A DNA stretch of 52,508 nucleotides from Scatosoma sp045644545 (GCA_045644545.1 JAZRHC010000013.1:1-52508); one strand, 5' to 3'; counted from the first letter of the stretch, positions 24,691 to 34,027 are shown. Made by a program: numbers and translations. The notes: generated from the letters alone by a model not told the origin.

Positions 24691-27600
24691 TTGAGCAAGC
24701 GCAAAAGAAAAGACAGGGCAAAGAACAATAATTCGGAATTTATCACGCGGGAAAGCTTCAGCGCGGTCTGCGCGTTGTTTTCGGCGTGCGCGCTGTTCGT
24801 GCTTTTCACGGGCTCGCTCGTGTTCGGCGAGATCGGCAGTTCCATTCAAACGCTTCTCCTCGGAATCTTCGGCTACGCGGCGTATCCGCTTTTCGCGGCG
24901 GGGCTTTACCTCGGCGTTACTTCTTTATTCGGCGCTCGACTCGTAAAACGGCGCAAAACGGCGTTCGTGATTTGTCTTTCACTCGTCTTTTTGGGCTTGA
25001 TTTTACATACCGCGTTCACCTATCCTTGGAAAATGGACGGATATTTAACGAGATGCTTTAAATCGGGCGAGAATTTCCCCTCAACGACGGCGACGGGTTG
25101 GTTCGGCGGCTTGTTCGTCGCGGGTTTGGTTGCGCTCACCACCAAGGTCGGCGCGATCGTGATCTTTTCCGCGCTGTTCTTGCTTTGCGTATATCTTTCC
25201 GTCGTTGCGATTAAAAAGAATCGAGCAAAGAAGAACGCTCCGCAAACGCCTCCGTCGGCTCGCCCCGAAGAAAACGATTCTCCGATCACCATTGAAGGAC
25301 AAGCCGCTACGGAAGCCGCGCCGACTTACGCGCCGCCCGTAAACGCGAATTATCCGAGCGGTGGCAACTATCCGCCGCCGCAACCGCAAAATCCTTATCC
25401 GAACGGTTATGGCTACGGCACGGCAAGCGTGCGACAGAGCCCGGGCGTCGTGTTGCCCGACGAGAGCGGTTTTTCGCCGTTCGCGGCTCCAAAGCCCGCG
25501 CCCCCGCAAAACGTTCCGCAATACGAAGGGCAGAACGGACGGGATTTCCTGCTCGGGCTTTCCCCGTCGGAAAGCTATCAAAAGAATCTCCTTTTCGACG
25601 CGAACGCGAACGTAAACAAACGCCCGCCTATGGAAGAAATTCCCGCGCCGCAAACGAATTCTTCGTTTACGCCGTCGTATCTTAATTCTTACGAAACTTC
25701 CGTAAACACCGCGTGGAATACTCCCGCGCCCAGACCCGTAAACGACGGGTACGCGGGATTTACGCCGCCCGCGCCTTCGCAAGCCTCCGAGCCTACGCCG
25801 AGCGTGTATAACGCGCCGTTTGCTCCCGAGTCTGCGCCCGCAGAGCCGATTTTTGAAAGAGAGAGTTTTCTTCGGGACGAAAGCGAAGTGCGCCCGAGCT
25901 TTTCTTCGGACGGATTCGAAAGAACGGAAAGGACGGAAAGAAACGACAGAAACGAATACGGCGATTATTTCTCGCTTTCCAATCCGAATATCTACGGCAG
26001 GGAAGAAGAGGAAGAAAGGATCACGGGCGGTTCGGACGAAATTTTTTCGTCGCGCGAAAACGATCGCGTTTCCGAGCGCGAAGATTCCCGTTTTGAAATA
26101 GAAGAACCTCGTTTCGAAAGGGAAGAACCTCGTTTCGAAAGGGAAGAGCCTCGTTTTGAACGGGAAGAACCGAGTTTTGAGAGGGAAGAGCGCAACTCTT
26201 CCGCCTTTGATATTTTCGACGAGCGAGAAGATTCCCGCGAAGAGGAGATAAGAATCGAGCCCGTGCGCGAAGAACCCAAACCCGTTCCCGCGCCGCCTCC
26301 GCCTCCCAAGCCTCGCGTGATCAAGCCCTACGTCCGCGTGCCTCTCGACTATTTCGACTGCCGCGACGTAATGCCCGATACGAACGAGATCGAGGTTGCG
26401 AGAACGAAAGAAGAGATCGTCAACACCCTCGCGAGCTTTAAGATCAACGACGCGACGGTTTCTTCGGTTACCTTCGGCCCGACGGTCACGCGGTATAACG
26501 TGGTCGTGCCTCGGCATATTTCCTCGAAAAAAGTCGTTGCGCTCGATCAGGATATCGCGCTCAATCTGCAAGCGGCGGCGGGGGTGAATATGTACCCCAA
26601 CTTCGAGGACGGCGCGGTGAGTATTGAAGTTCCCAACCGCAAACGCCAGTTCGTGCAGCTCGGCTGTATGCTCACGGGCGACGCGTACGTAAACGCAAAG
26701 CCCTCGTCGCTCACCTTCGTAATGGGTAAGGACGTCGGCAACCGTAAGGTCTACGGCGATATTTGCAAAATGATTCATTTGCTCGTCGCGGGTTCGTCGG
26801 GCTCGGGAAAGAGCGTGTTTTTGGGCTCGCTGATCATCAGCTTGATCAATAAATATTCTCCCGCGGAGCTTCGGTTGATTTTGATCGACCCGAAGAAAAC
26901 GGAATTCGTGCTCTATAACAACCTCCCGCACCTTATGATCAACGAGATCATCACCGACGTGCATAAAGCCATTCAAAGCTTGAATTGGGCGATCGGCGAA
27001 ATGAACCGCCGTTACGGGCTGTTCGAGCAAATGAGCCGCGCGGGAACGTACGTCGTGAATATCGACGAATACAATTCGCACCTTTTAGAGGGCGAGGAAA
27101 AGCTTCCCAAGATCGTGATTATTATCGACGAGCTTGCCGACCTGATGCTCGCTTCGAAAAAGGACGTGGAGGACAGAATCCAAAACTTAACGCAAAAAGC
27201 GCGTGCGGCGGGGATTCACCTGATCGTCGCGACTCAACGCCCGTCCGCGGACGTCATTACGGGCGTAATCAAGGGCAACCTGCCCACCCGTATCGCGTTT
27301 GCCGTGGCGGCGGAAGTGGACTCCCGCGTTATCCTCGATCAAACGGGCGCGCAAAAGCTTCTCGGCAAAGGGGATTTCCTTTACACGATGTCGGGCGTCA
27401 ACACGCCCGTCCGCGTGCAGAGCGCGTTTATTTCCTCCGAGGAATCTCAAAACGTTATCAACTTTATCAAAATGAACAACGAAGCCTACTTCGACGAGTC
27501 GGCAACGGCGTTTATCAATAATTCCCGCCCTGCGGGCGATTCGTCGCTCGACGCAGGCGAGGAAGGCGTAGAAGGCGTATACGTAGAAGCGCTCCGATTC

Positions 27601-27786
27601 GTGATTTTAAGCGGTAGCGCGTCCATTTCAATGATCCAGCGCAAATGCTCCGTGGGCTATAACAAAGCGGGTAAGATTATCGAATGGATGGAAGAAATGG
27701 GGTACATTTCTACTTTCGACGGCGCGAAAGCGAGAAAAGTTCTCATCACCAAAGAGGAATTTGAAAGCAAATACGGCGCGCTTTAA
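24691..27786 (+). CDS. ftsK: DNA translocase FtsK/SpoIIIE with long low-complexity linker
   Basis: A 1031-residue septum-located DNA pump. The first about 180 residues hold four transmembrane helices. Residues about 190-560 are a Pro/Gln/Asn/Glu/Arg-rich linker that includes a heptad repeat RFEREEP (residues 472-499). The motor follows: alpha/beta domains from about 575, Walker A GSSGSGKS at 701-708, Walker B IVIIIDELADLM, and ATQRPSADVITGVIKGNLPTRIAF. The winged-helix gamma domain at the end (SASISMIQRKCSVGYNKAGKIIEWME) reads DNA polarity sequences. The start is TTG 24691, 7 bases after GGAGG. It moves chromosome ends through the closing septum or into the forespore. Confidence 0.97.
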   Translation: MSKRKRKDRAKNNNSEFITRESFSAVCALFSACALFVLFTGSLVFGEIGSSIQTLLLGIFGYAAYPLFAAGLYLGVTSLFGARLVKRRKTAFVICLSLVFLGLILHTAFTYPWKMDGYLTRCFKSGENFPSTTATGWFGGLFVAGLVALTTKVGAIVIFSALFLLCVYLSVVAIKKNRAKKNAPQTPPSARPEENDSPITIEGQAATEAAPTYAPPVNANYPSGGNYPPPQPQNPYPNGYGYGTASVRQSPGVVLPDESGFSPFAAPKPAPPQNVPQYEGQNGRDFLLGLSPSESYQKNLLFDANANVNKRPPMEEIPAPQTNSSFTPSYLNSYETSVNTAWNTPAPRPVNDGYAGFTPPAPSQASEPTPSVYNAPFAPESAPAEPIFERESFLRDESEVRPSFSSDGFERTERTERNDRNEYGDYFSLSNPNIYGREEEEERITGGSDEIFSSRENDRVSEREDSRFEIEEPRFEREEPRFEREEPRFEREEPSFEREERNSSAFDIFDEREDSREEEIRIEPVREEPKPVPAPPPPPKPRVIKPYVRVPLDYFDCRDVMPDTNEIEVARTKEEIVNTLASFKINDATVSSVTFGPTVTRYNVVVPRHISSKKVVALDQDIALNLQAAAGVNMYPNFEDGAVSIEVPNRKRQFVQLGCMLTGDAYVNAKPSSLTFVMGKDVGNRKVYGDICKMIHLLVAGSSGSGKSVFLGSLIISLINKYSPAELRLILIDPKKTEFVLYNNLPHLMINEIITDVHKAIQSLNWAIGEMNRRYGLFEQMSRAGTYVVNIDEYNSHLLEGEEKLPKIVIIIDELADLMLASKKDVEDRIQNLTQKARAAGIHLIVATQRPSADVITGVIKGNLPTRIAFAVAAEVDSRVILDQTGAQKLLGKGDFLYTMSGVNTPVRVQSAFISSEESQNVINFIKMNNEAYFDESATAFINNSRPAGDSSLDAGEEGVEGVYVEALRFVILSGSASISMIQRKCSVGYNKAGKIIEWMEEMGYISTFDGAKARKVLITKEEFESKYGAL
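26083..26187 (+). repeat. 21-bp tandem repeats in the ftsK linker
   Basis: Four 21-bp units at 26104-26124, 26125-26145, 26146-26166 and 26167-26187, with a degenerate unit at 26083-26103. The first two are identical. Each encodes EPRFERE-type heptads, so copy number can change without a frameshift. Confidence 0.9.
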
Positions 27787-27831
27787 AAAATTTCAAAAAT
27801 TTTCCAAAATTTTTTCAAAACAGGCATATAG

Positions 27832-27860
27832 TTGTCATATTTTGTATGCTATACTATAAA
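27832..27860 (+). promoter_or_regulatory. Promoter of the rimO-pgsA-cinA-recA unit
   Basis: TTGTCA at 27832-27837 and TATAAA at 27855-27860 with a 17-base spacer, about 25 bases before the rimO ATG. Confidence 0.65.
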
Positions 27861-27885
27861 CGCCGAATAAGGAAACAAGAAAAAG

Positions 27886-29220
27886 ATGTTGCGAGAAAAA
27901 CTGTTCGGGCTCGTGTCGCTCGGTTGCGATAAAAACCGAGTGGACAGCGAAAAATTGCTCGGGATTCTCAAAGAACGGGGGTATTCCACGACGGACGATC
28001 CCTCAAAGGCAAATATCATTATCGTCAACACCTGCGCGTTTTTGGCTTCCGCGAGAGAAGAAGCGATCGAAACGGTTCTCGAGCTCGCGCAGTATAAACG
28101 AGGCGGAAAGCTGGAAAAGCTCGTGGTTACGGGATGTCTGCCGCAAAAATTTATCGGCGAGCTGTTCGAGCCGCTCCAAGAAGCCGATCTTTTTTTGGGA
28201 ATCAACGAATACGAAAAACTTATCCCCGCGCTCGAAGAATGTTATCGGAGCGGGAACAGACAAACCCTCGTCGGCGAAGGCGGGGATACCTTCCGAAAAG
28301 AACGCGTGCTTACGACCGATCCGCACTACGCCTATTTAAAAATCGCGGACGGGTGCTATAATCATTGTACTTACTGCTTAATTCCTAAGATCCGCGGCAA
28401 ATACCGTTCTTATCCTATGGAGGAGCTTTTAAAAGAAGCGGAGGAGTTGGGCGAGATATCCGAGCTTATCGTGGTCGCGCAGGATTCCACTCGCTACGGG
28501 GAAGATTTGTACGGCAAAAATCGGTTCGTGGAGCTTTTGCGGGAGCTTTCCAAGCTGGAAAATATCCGCTCGATACGGCTTTTGTATTGCTATCCCGACG
28601 TGATCGGCGAGGAGCTCATCGAGGAAATTCGAACGAACGAAAAAATCGTAAAATACCTCGATATCCCTTTGCAACATTCGGAAAATCGGGTGCTAAAACT
28701 AATGAACCGCAAGGGCACGAGGGAAAGCTATCTGGCGCTTTTTAAAAAGCTTCGGGAAAGAATTCCAAAAATCGCCGTCCGCTCGACCTTTATTTCGGGC
28801 TTTCCCACGGAAACGGAAGAAGAATTCGAAAGAATGAAAGACTTCTTAAAGGAAGCCAAGCTCACCAATTGCGGCTTTTTCGCCTATTCCAAAGAGCCGG
28901 ATACGGGCGCTTCAAGAATGAAACCGCAAATCCACCACGCCACGAAAAAACGGCGGGTAAAAGAGCTGTATCTCGTGCAAGGGGAAATTTCGAAGGCCTT
29001 TCTTTCTTCCTTTATCGGGAAAGAGATCGAGGTGCTTTGCGACGGAATCGACTACGACAAAAAATGCTTCGTCGGTCGGGCGTACTTCAACGCTCCCGAT
29101 ATCGACGGAAAAGTATATTTCCACGCTGCGGAAGCGGCGCAAGGGGCAACCTATCAAGTAAAAATCAATGCCTGCGACGAATACGATCTATACGGCAACA
29201 CGGAGGACTATATCTTATGA
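27886..29220 (+). CDS. rimO: Ribosomal protein S12 methylthiotransferase RimO
   Basis: A 444-residue radical-SAM enzyme that methylthiolates a conserved Asp of ribosomal protein S12. The N-terminal UPF0004 domain carries three cluster Cys (about C14, C50, C84). The radical-SAM motif CYNHCTYC has Cys at 157, 161 and 164, and a TRAM domain closes the C-terminus (about 375-444). SLGCDKNRVDSE and LIPKIRGKYRSYP favour RimO over MiaB or MtaB. The ATG follows GGAAACAAGAAAAAG without a strong SD. Its last bases overlap the pgsA start as ATGA. Confidence 0.95.
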   Translation: MLREKLFGLVSLGCDKNRVDSEKLLGILKERGYSTTDDPSKANIIIVNTCAFLASAREEAIETVLELAQYKRGGKLEKLVVTGCLPQKFIGELFEPLQEADLFLGINEYEKLIPALEECYRSGNRQTLVGEGGDTFRKERVLTTDPHYAYLKIADGCYNHCTYCLIPKIRGKYRSYPMEELLKEAEELGEISELIVVAQDSTRYGEDLYGKNRFVELLRELSKLENIRSIRLLYCYPDVIGEELIEEIRTNEKIVKYLDIPLQHSENRVLKLMNRKGTRESYLALFKKLRERIPKIAVRSTFISGFPTETEEEFERMKDFLKEAKLTNCGFFAYSKEPDTGASRMKPQIHHATKKRRVKELYLVQGEISKAFLSSFIGKEIEVLCDGIDYDKKCFVGRAYFNAPDIDGKVYFHAAEAAQGATYQVKINACDEYDLYGNTEDYIL

Positions 29221-29813
29221 ACTTACCCAATAAAATTTCTTTGGCGCGAATTATGCTGATTCCCGTTTTCGTGTTATTTTTCTTTTGGAATTTTTCGGGG
29301 CATTATTTCGTAGCGGCGGGAGTATTCGCGCTTGCGGCGATCACCGATTTTATCGACGGGCATATCGCGCGTTCGCGCCACCTCGTCACCAACCTCGGTA
29401 AATTCCTCGACCCGATCGCGGATAAGGTGTTGATCGCAACGGCGTTTATCCTCGTGCTCACGGCAAAGGAAGAGGTTTTCCTCGCGTTCGGCAGAGCGAA
29501 TACGGCGGTGTATATCCTCGCTTCCGTATCCGTTTGCATTATCCTTGCGCGCGAGCTGATTATCAGCGCGTTCCGCCAGATCGCGGCGGCGGCGGGGATC
29601 GTGCTTGCGGCGGAAAAGATCGGCAAGTTCAAAACGGTCTTTCAAGATCTTTCCGTGTTTGCGCTGTTGCTTGCGGCGGGCTGTACGGGTACGCTCGGCA
29701 CGCTGGTTTCTTGGATCGCGGTGAGTCTGTTTACGATCGCAACGGTGCTCACGATCGTTTCGGGCGTTACGTACGTTTTGAAAAATAAACAGGTTTTAAA
29801 AGACACTCAGTAA
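29217..29813 (+). CDS. pgsA: CDP-diacylglycerol-glycerol-3-phosphate 3-phosphatidyltransferase PgsA
   Basis: A 198-residue membrane enzyme making phosphatidylglycerol phosphate. The full CDP-alcohol phosphotransferase motif is present: DFIDGHIAR, eight residues, then G-KFL-D-PIA-D (about residues 41-66). About five or six helices surround it. A longer open frame exists upstream inside rimO, but ATG 29217 overlapping the rimO stop as ATGA gives the canonical start MNLPNKISLARIMLIPVF. The order rimO-pgsA-cinA-recA-rny matches other Bacillota. Confidence 0.95.
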   Translation: MNLPNKISLARIMLIPVFVLFFFWNFSGHYFVAAGVFALAAITDFIDGHIARSRHLVTNLGKFLDPIADKVLIATAFILVLTAKEEVFLAFGRANTAVYILASVSVCIILARELIISAFRQIAAAAGIVLAAEKIGKFKTVFQDLSVFALLLAAGCTGTLGTLVSWIAVSLFTIATVLTIVSGVTYVLKNKQVLKDTQ

Positions 29814-29840
29814 ATTTTGATAAGGAAAGAACGGTCGGAT

Positions 29841-30944
29841 ATGAAAAACGCGTGTATCGTACTTCGAAATTGCAAAGAAAGCCTTTCCTCGCTCGATTTG
29901 TCCGCTACGGACGAGTTTTTGGCGGGCGGCTTCGCTTTTGAAGAAACGCGCTTTTTAACGCAGTTCGACGACGCGCCCTTGAAAAAATGCCTCGCGGAAT
30001 TTTCGGAGCTCTACGAAAATATCCTTCTTCTCGTCGATAAATCGCTTTTAAAAGCGGCGGGGAAGCTTTGCGAAGAGCTGCTAAAAGGGGAGTTTTTCCA
30101 AGGCACGCCTTCGGGGGCGGGAATTTATTCCGCGGAAGGCAAGTCCTTGTTTTTGCTCTCTGCGGACGCTTCGGAAAACGGCGCGGGCTACGCAAAAGAC
30201 GTATGCGTTCCCTATCTGCAAAAAAAATACGGTATCCGCACGGACAGAATGGTGCTTCGGGCGATCGGGGTAAACGACGGGCATATGCGCGAATTGATCG
30301 AAGAAGCGCGCCGCGTGAGCGAAGATAAGATACGCTTTCAAAGAAAGCGCAAAAACGACGAGGATATCCTTGAAATCTTCTACGACGACGGCGTTTCCAA
30401 AATGCTCACCGACGATATTTTGAGGCTTCTCGTGAACGGGTTAGGGGAAAATCTCTACGCGCTCGACGACACGCCGATCGAAGAGAGGCTCGTGCAGCTT
30501 TTGACCCTTCGCGGTTATAAAATCAGCGTTGCCGAATCCTTCACGGGCGGCGGCGTAGGCAAAAAAATCGTTTCCGTATCGGGCGCAAGTAAAGTCTATT
30601 TCGAAGGGATCAACGCCTATAACGAGCTTTCCAAGCAAAAGAGGCTCGGCGTTTCTGAATACACTTTAAAAACCGCGGGCGCGGTTTCGGAGAGAACGGC
30701 TTACGAAATGGCGGCGGGGCTGATCGCCACGGGCGATTGCGAGCTATCCGTAGCGACTACGGGGATCGCAGGACCTTTATCCGACAGGACGGATTCGCCC
30801 GTCGGGCTTGCGTATATAGCCGTAGGCGATAAAGAAAAAGTTTTCGTATATCGTTATAAATTCGACGGTACGCGCGAGGAGATCACCGCAAAAGCCGTCA
30901 ATTACGCGCTGTACCTCGCGTATAATCATTTGAAAAGGATATAA
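29841..30944 (+). CDS. cinA: CinA-family protein with degenerate N-terminal domain and intact C-terminal deamidase domain
   Basis: A 367-residue protein. Residues about 216-367 match the CinA C-terminal (PncC-like) domain: LLTLRGYKISVAESFTGGGVGKKI, VSGASKVYFEGINAYNELSK, SVATTGIAGPLSDR, and PVGLAYIAVGD. That domain deamidates nicotinamide mononucleotide in known members. The first about 200 residues occupy the place of the molybdopterin-binding-like COG1058 domain, but I do not see its usual GTGG-type motif, so it is degenerate or replaced. ATG 29841 is preferred over TTG 29817 because of AAGGAAAG at 29822-29829. The neighbours pgsA and recA support the family call. Confidence 0.85.
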   Translation: MKNACIVLRNCKESLSSLDLSATDEFLAGGFAFEETRFLTQFDDAPLKKCLAEFSELYENILLLVDKSLLKAAGKLCEELLKGEFFQGTPSGAGIYSAEGKSLFLLSADASENGAGYAKDVCVPYLQKKYGIRTDRMVLRAIGVNDGHMRELIEEARRVSEDKIRFQRKRKNDEDILEIFYDDGVSKMLTDDILRLLVNGLGENLYALDDTPIEERLVQLLTLRGYKISVAESFTGGGVGKKIVSVSGASKVYFEGINAYNELSKQKRLGVSEYTLKTAGAVSERTAYEMAAGLIATGDCELSVATTGIAGPLSDRTDSPVGLAYIAVGDKEKVFVYRYKFDGTREEITAKAVNYALYLAYNHLKRI

Positions 30945-30980
30945 AATAAGAATAGAAAAAAATAAACAGGAGATACGGAT

Positions 30981-32012
30981 ATGGCGAAAGAAAAGAACAC
31001 GGAAAAATTAAAGGCGCTCGACGCCGTGCTTTTGCAGATTGAAAAGCAATACGGCAAAGGCTCGATTATGCGCCTTGGCGACGAAGCGGGGCAAACGGAG
31101 ATCGAAGTGATTCCTTCTGGGTGCTTAACGCTCGATTTGGCGCTTGGGATCGGCGGATTCCCCCGCGGCAGAATTATTGAAATTTACGGACCTGAATCTT
31201 CGGGTAAAACGACGGTTGCGCTCCACGCGATCGCGGAAGCGCAAAAAATGGGCGGCGTTGCGGCGTTTATCGACGCAGAACACGCGCTCGATCCCGTCTA
31301 TGCGAAAAAGCTCGGCGTAAACCTCGACGATCTTTACGTTTCTCAGCCCGACACGGGCGAGCAAGCGCTCGATATTACCGACGCGCTCGTGAGAAGCTCG
31401 GCGGTGGATATTATCGTCGTAGACTCGGTTGCCGCGCTCACGCCGAAAGCGGAAATCGAAGGGGATATGGGCGACGCGCACGTAGGTTTGCAAGCGCGCT
31501 TGATGTCGAAAGCGCTCCGCGTTCTCACGCCCGTGATCAATAAATCCAAAACCTGCGTAATCTTTATCAACCAGCTCCGCGAAAAGGTCGGCGTTATGTT
31601 CGGCAACCCCGAAACGACGACGGGCGGTAAAGCCCTCAAATTCTACGCCAGCATTCGTTTGGACGTGAGAAAGATGGACACGCTGAAAGATAGCGAAGGC
31701 GCAATGGGCAACAGAACGAAAGCGAAGGTCGTGAAAAATAAGCTCGCGCCTCCTTTCAAGCAAGCGGAATTCGATATCGTGTTCGGCGAAGGCATTTCGC
31801 AGGAAGGCTGTATTATCGATATGGGCGTTCAATACGATATTATCGAAAAGAGCGGCGCGTGGTTTAGCTATAAAGGCGATAAGATCGCGCAAGGCAAGGA
31901 ACGCCTTCGTCAATACCTCAAAGATAATCCCGAAGTGCTCGCGGAGCTTGAAGAAAAGATTCGCGCGGCTGCAAAGGGCGAAGGAAACGAGGAAAGGGCG
32001 GAAGAAGAATAA
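30981..32012 (+). CDS. recA: Recombinase A
   Basis: A 343-residue recombinase of normal length that forms filaments on single-stranded DNA, drives strand exchange, and stimulates LexA self-cleavage. Walker A is GPESSGKTT, followed by IDAEHALDP, the L1 loop region with DVIVVDSVAAL-like IIVVDSVAALTPKAEIEG, and INQLREKVGVMFGNPETTTGG for L2. The C-terminus is acidic. AGGAG lies about 9 bases before the ATG. I see no CGAAC-N4-GTTCG type SOS box just upstream. A weak TATAAT in the cinA end could be a local promoter. Confidence 0.98.
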   Translation: MAKEKNTEKLKALDAVLLQIEKQYGKGSIMRLGDEAGQTEIEVIPSGCLTLDLALGIGGFPRGRIIEIYGPESSGKTTVALHAIAEAQKMGGVAAFIDAEHALDPVYAKKLGVNLDDLYVSQPDTGEQALDITDALVRSSAVDIIVVDSVAALTPKAEIEGDMGDAHVGLQARLMSKALRVLTPVINKSKTCVIFINQLREKVGVMFGNPETTTGGKALKFYASIRLDVRKMDTLKDSEGAMGNRTKAKVVKNKLAPPFKQAEFDIVFGEGISQEGCIIDMGVQYDIIEKSGAWFSYKGDKIAQGKERLRQYLKDNPEVLAELEEKIRAAAKGEGNEERAEEE

Positions 32013-32068
32013 TCGAATTTTTGCCTTCAACGCATTTGCGGGGGGCAGGTACGAGTTGAAAACGTGAA

Positions 32069-32106
32069 AAAAAATACGGAGCGAAATGCCTCGCCCCGTA
32101 TTTTTT
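32069..32106. terminator. Intrinsic terminator after recA
   Basis: AAAATACGG at 32071-32079 pairs with CCGTATTTT at 32096-32104, with an inner GCGA/TCGC stem, then TT. A-run and U-run flank it. Confidence 0.85.
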
Positions 32107-32159
32107 GCGTTTTTTCACAAGTTTTTTGCGTAGATTGACAAGTTATTTCTTTCAAACAA

Positions 32160-32188
32160 TTGACATTTTATTCGTTTTATTGTACAAT
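32160..32188 (+). promoter_or_regulatory. Promoter of rny
   Basis: TTGACA at 32160-32165 and TACAAT at 32183-32188 with a 17-base spacer. The leader is about 100 bases long. Confidence 0.85.
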
Positions 32189-32217
32189 AGTCGTAGATAG
32201 AATAAATAACCAAGGTT

Positions 32218-32245
32218 GGTTGTATAAAAAACCGTTTATGCAACC
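32218..32245 (+). promoter_or_regulatory. 11-bp hairpin in the rny leader
   Basis: GGTTGTATAAA (32218-32228) pairs with TTTATGCAACC (32235-32245), one G-U pair, around a 6-base loop. It lies in the 5' untranslated region of the RNase Y gene, about 50 bases before the ATG, with no U-run after it. Confidence 0.6.
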
Positions 32246-32296
32246 GCTAAAAGTATAGTTTTTATCAATTTCTAATTTTAATACAGGAGGCATCTT

Positions 32297-33916
32297 ATGA
32301 ACAATGTTAATTTGAGCGTCCTGTTTCTCGCGGTAAGCGTTCCCGTAATGCTCAGCATTATTTTCGGGCTGATTGCGGCGGTCACACTTGCGGTGCTTTT
32401 CATTTTCCTCAGCGGAAAGAAAAAAGCGGAAAAGCAAGTGGGAAGCGCAAAACAGCTCGCTGAAAAAGTGCGTGAGAGCGCGGAAAAGGAAGCCGCTAAA
32501 ATCATAGCGCAAGGCAAGGAGGACAGCAAGCGCGCTCTTAAAGAGGCGCTCCTCGAAGCAAAGGAACAGGACTTAAAATTAAGAAACGAATTCGAGCGTG
32601 AAACGAGGGACAAAAAGTTGGAGCTTCAACGTATGGAGCAACGCCTGACTCAAAAAGAGGATTCGCTCGATAAGAAGATCGAGGCTGTGGAAGAGCAAAA
32701 GACTCATCTTTTGAAGCAGGAAGAAGAGGTCAAGCTCTTGCAGGCAAAGCTCAGTTCTCAGCACGAGCTGATGATTCAAGAGCTTGAAAAGGTCGCTCAG
32801 CTCACCCGCGACGAGGCGAAACGCCTTTTAACGGAAGAGATTCTCGACGAAACCCGTCACGAAGTGGCGGTGCAGGTTCGGAATATGGAGCAGCTCGCAA
32901 AAGACGAGGCGGATATGAACGCGAAGAAGATTATCGCGCTCGCTATTCAAAAGAGCGCGGCGGATCAAGCTTCCGAGCTGACCGTTTCCGTCGTTCCGCT
33001 CCCCAGCGACGATATGAAAGCGCGTATTATCGGGCGCGAAGGCAGAAATATCCGCGCGCTGGAAAACGCGACGGGTATCGAGCTGATTATCGACGATACG
33101 CCCGAAGTGGTAATCTTGTCGGGCTTTGATCCCGTCCGTCGTGAAATCGCAAGGCTTTCGCTTGAAAGGCTTATCAACGACGGCAGAATCCACCCGACCC
33201 GTATCGAGGAAACGGTGGAAAAAGTTACCCGTGAAATCGATATGCAAATCAAGGAAGCGGGCGAAGCGGCTGTGTTTGAAGCGGGTATCTTCGGGCTTCA
33301 CCCCGAACTCATAAAATTGATCGGCAGACTCAAATTCAGAACGAGCTACGGTCAAAACGTTTATAAACATTCGGTGGAAGTTTCTATGCTTGCAGGGCAG
33401 ATGGCGGCAGAACTCGGCTTAGACGTCAACTTTGCAAAGCGCGCAGGGCTTTTGCACGATATCGGTAAGGCGGTCGATCAGGAACAGGAAGGCACGCATA
33501 TCCAGATCGGTGCGGACCTTGCCAAGAAATATAAGGAAAATCCGAATATCGTCAACGCGATTATGGCGCACCACGGCGACGTAGAGCCCAAAACGGTAGA
33601 AGCCGTGCTTATTCAGGCGGCAGACGCGATTTCGGGCGCACGCCCCGGCGCAAGACGGGAAACGGGTACGAACTACGTCAAGCGTCTTGAAAAGCTCGAA
33701 GCGATCGCGGCGGGATTCCGCGGTGTGGAAAAGAGCTATGCGGTGCAAGCGGGTAGAGAAGTGCGCGTAATCGTAAAACCCGAACAGGTAGACGACGCGC
33801 AAGCGCTCTTCCTTGCAAAGGATATCGCGAAGAAGATCGAAACGGAGCTTGAATACCCCGGGCAGATCAAAGTCAACGTCATTCGTGAATTCCGTAGCGT
33901 AGAATACGCAAAATAA
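32297..33916 (+). CDS. rny: Ribonuclease Y
   Basis: A 539-residue membrane-anchored endoribonuclease that starts mRNA decay in Bacillota. An N-terminal helix (about residues 8-37) is followed by a long charged coiled coil (about 40-200). Next come a KH RNA-binding domain (MKARIIGREGRNIRALENATG) and an HD hydrolase domain with LLHDIGKAVD and IMAHHGDVEP. The C-terminus ends RSVEYAK as in other RNase Y proteins. AGGAGG lies 8 bases before the ATG. It follows recA, as in Bacillus, but on its own promoter. Confidence 0.98.
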   Translation: MNNVNLSVLFLAVSVPVMLSIIFGLIAAVTLAVLFIFLSGKKKAEKQVGSAKQLAEKVRESAEKEAAKIIAQGKEDSKRALKEALLEAKEQDLKLRNEFERETRDKKLELQRMEQRLTQKEDSLDKKIEAVEEQKTHLLKQEEEVKLLQAKLSSQHELMIQELEKVAQLTRDEAKRLLTEEILDETRHEVAVQVRNMEQLAKDEADMNAKKIIALAIQKSAADQASELTVSVVPLPSDDMKARIIGREGRNIRALENATGIELIIDDTPEVVILSGFDPVRREIARLSLERLINDGRIHPTRIEETVEKVTREIDMQIKEAGEAAVFEAGIFGLHPELIKLIGRLKFRTSYGQNVYKHSVEVSMLAGQMAAELGLDVNFAKRAGLLHDIGKAVDQEQEGTHIQIGADLAKKYKENPNIVNAIMAHHGDVEPKTVEAVLIQAADAISGARPGARRETGTNYVKRLEKLEAIAAGFRGVEKSYAVQAGREVRVIVKPEQVDDAQALFLAKDIAKKIETELEYPGQIKVNVIREFRSVEYAK

Positions 33917-33927
33917 GAAAAAGCGAA

Positions 33928-33966
33928 AAAACTCTCCCGCTTCCGTTAAGGATTTGGGGGAGTTTT
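33928..33966 (+). terminator. Intrinsic terminator after rny
   Basis: AAAACTCTCCC (33928-33938) pairs with GGGGGAGTTTT (33956-33966) with one G-U pair. Confidence 0.75.
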
Positions 33967-34027
33967 CCGTTCGCCGTAGGATAAAGGAAAAAGTTTGAAA
34001 AAATTTTGAAAAACGCCCTTTTAAAGC

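Noticed and set aside
25081..27081. 666-residue open frame on the minus strand opposite ftsK
   Set aside because: It is entirely antisense to a clear FtsK, is very rich in Arg and Phe as expected from reverse-frame reading, has no SD or promoter, and shows no recognisable domain.
28869..29216. Long N-terminal extension of PgsA read from inside rimO
   Set aside because: The residues are Arg-rich shadow sequence. The ATGA overlap at 29217 gives the canonical PgsA start.
30900..30980. SOS box before recA
   Set aside because: I looked for a CGAAC-N4-GTTCG type dyad in the roughly 100 bases upstream and found none. The same is true before dinB.
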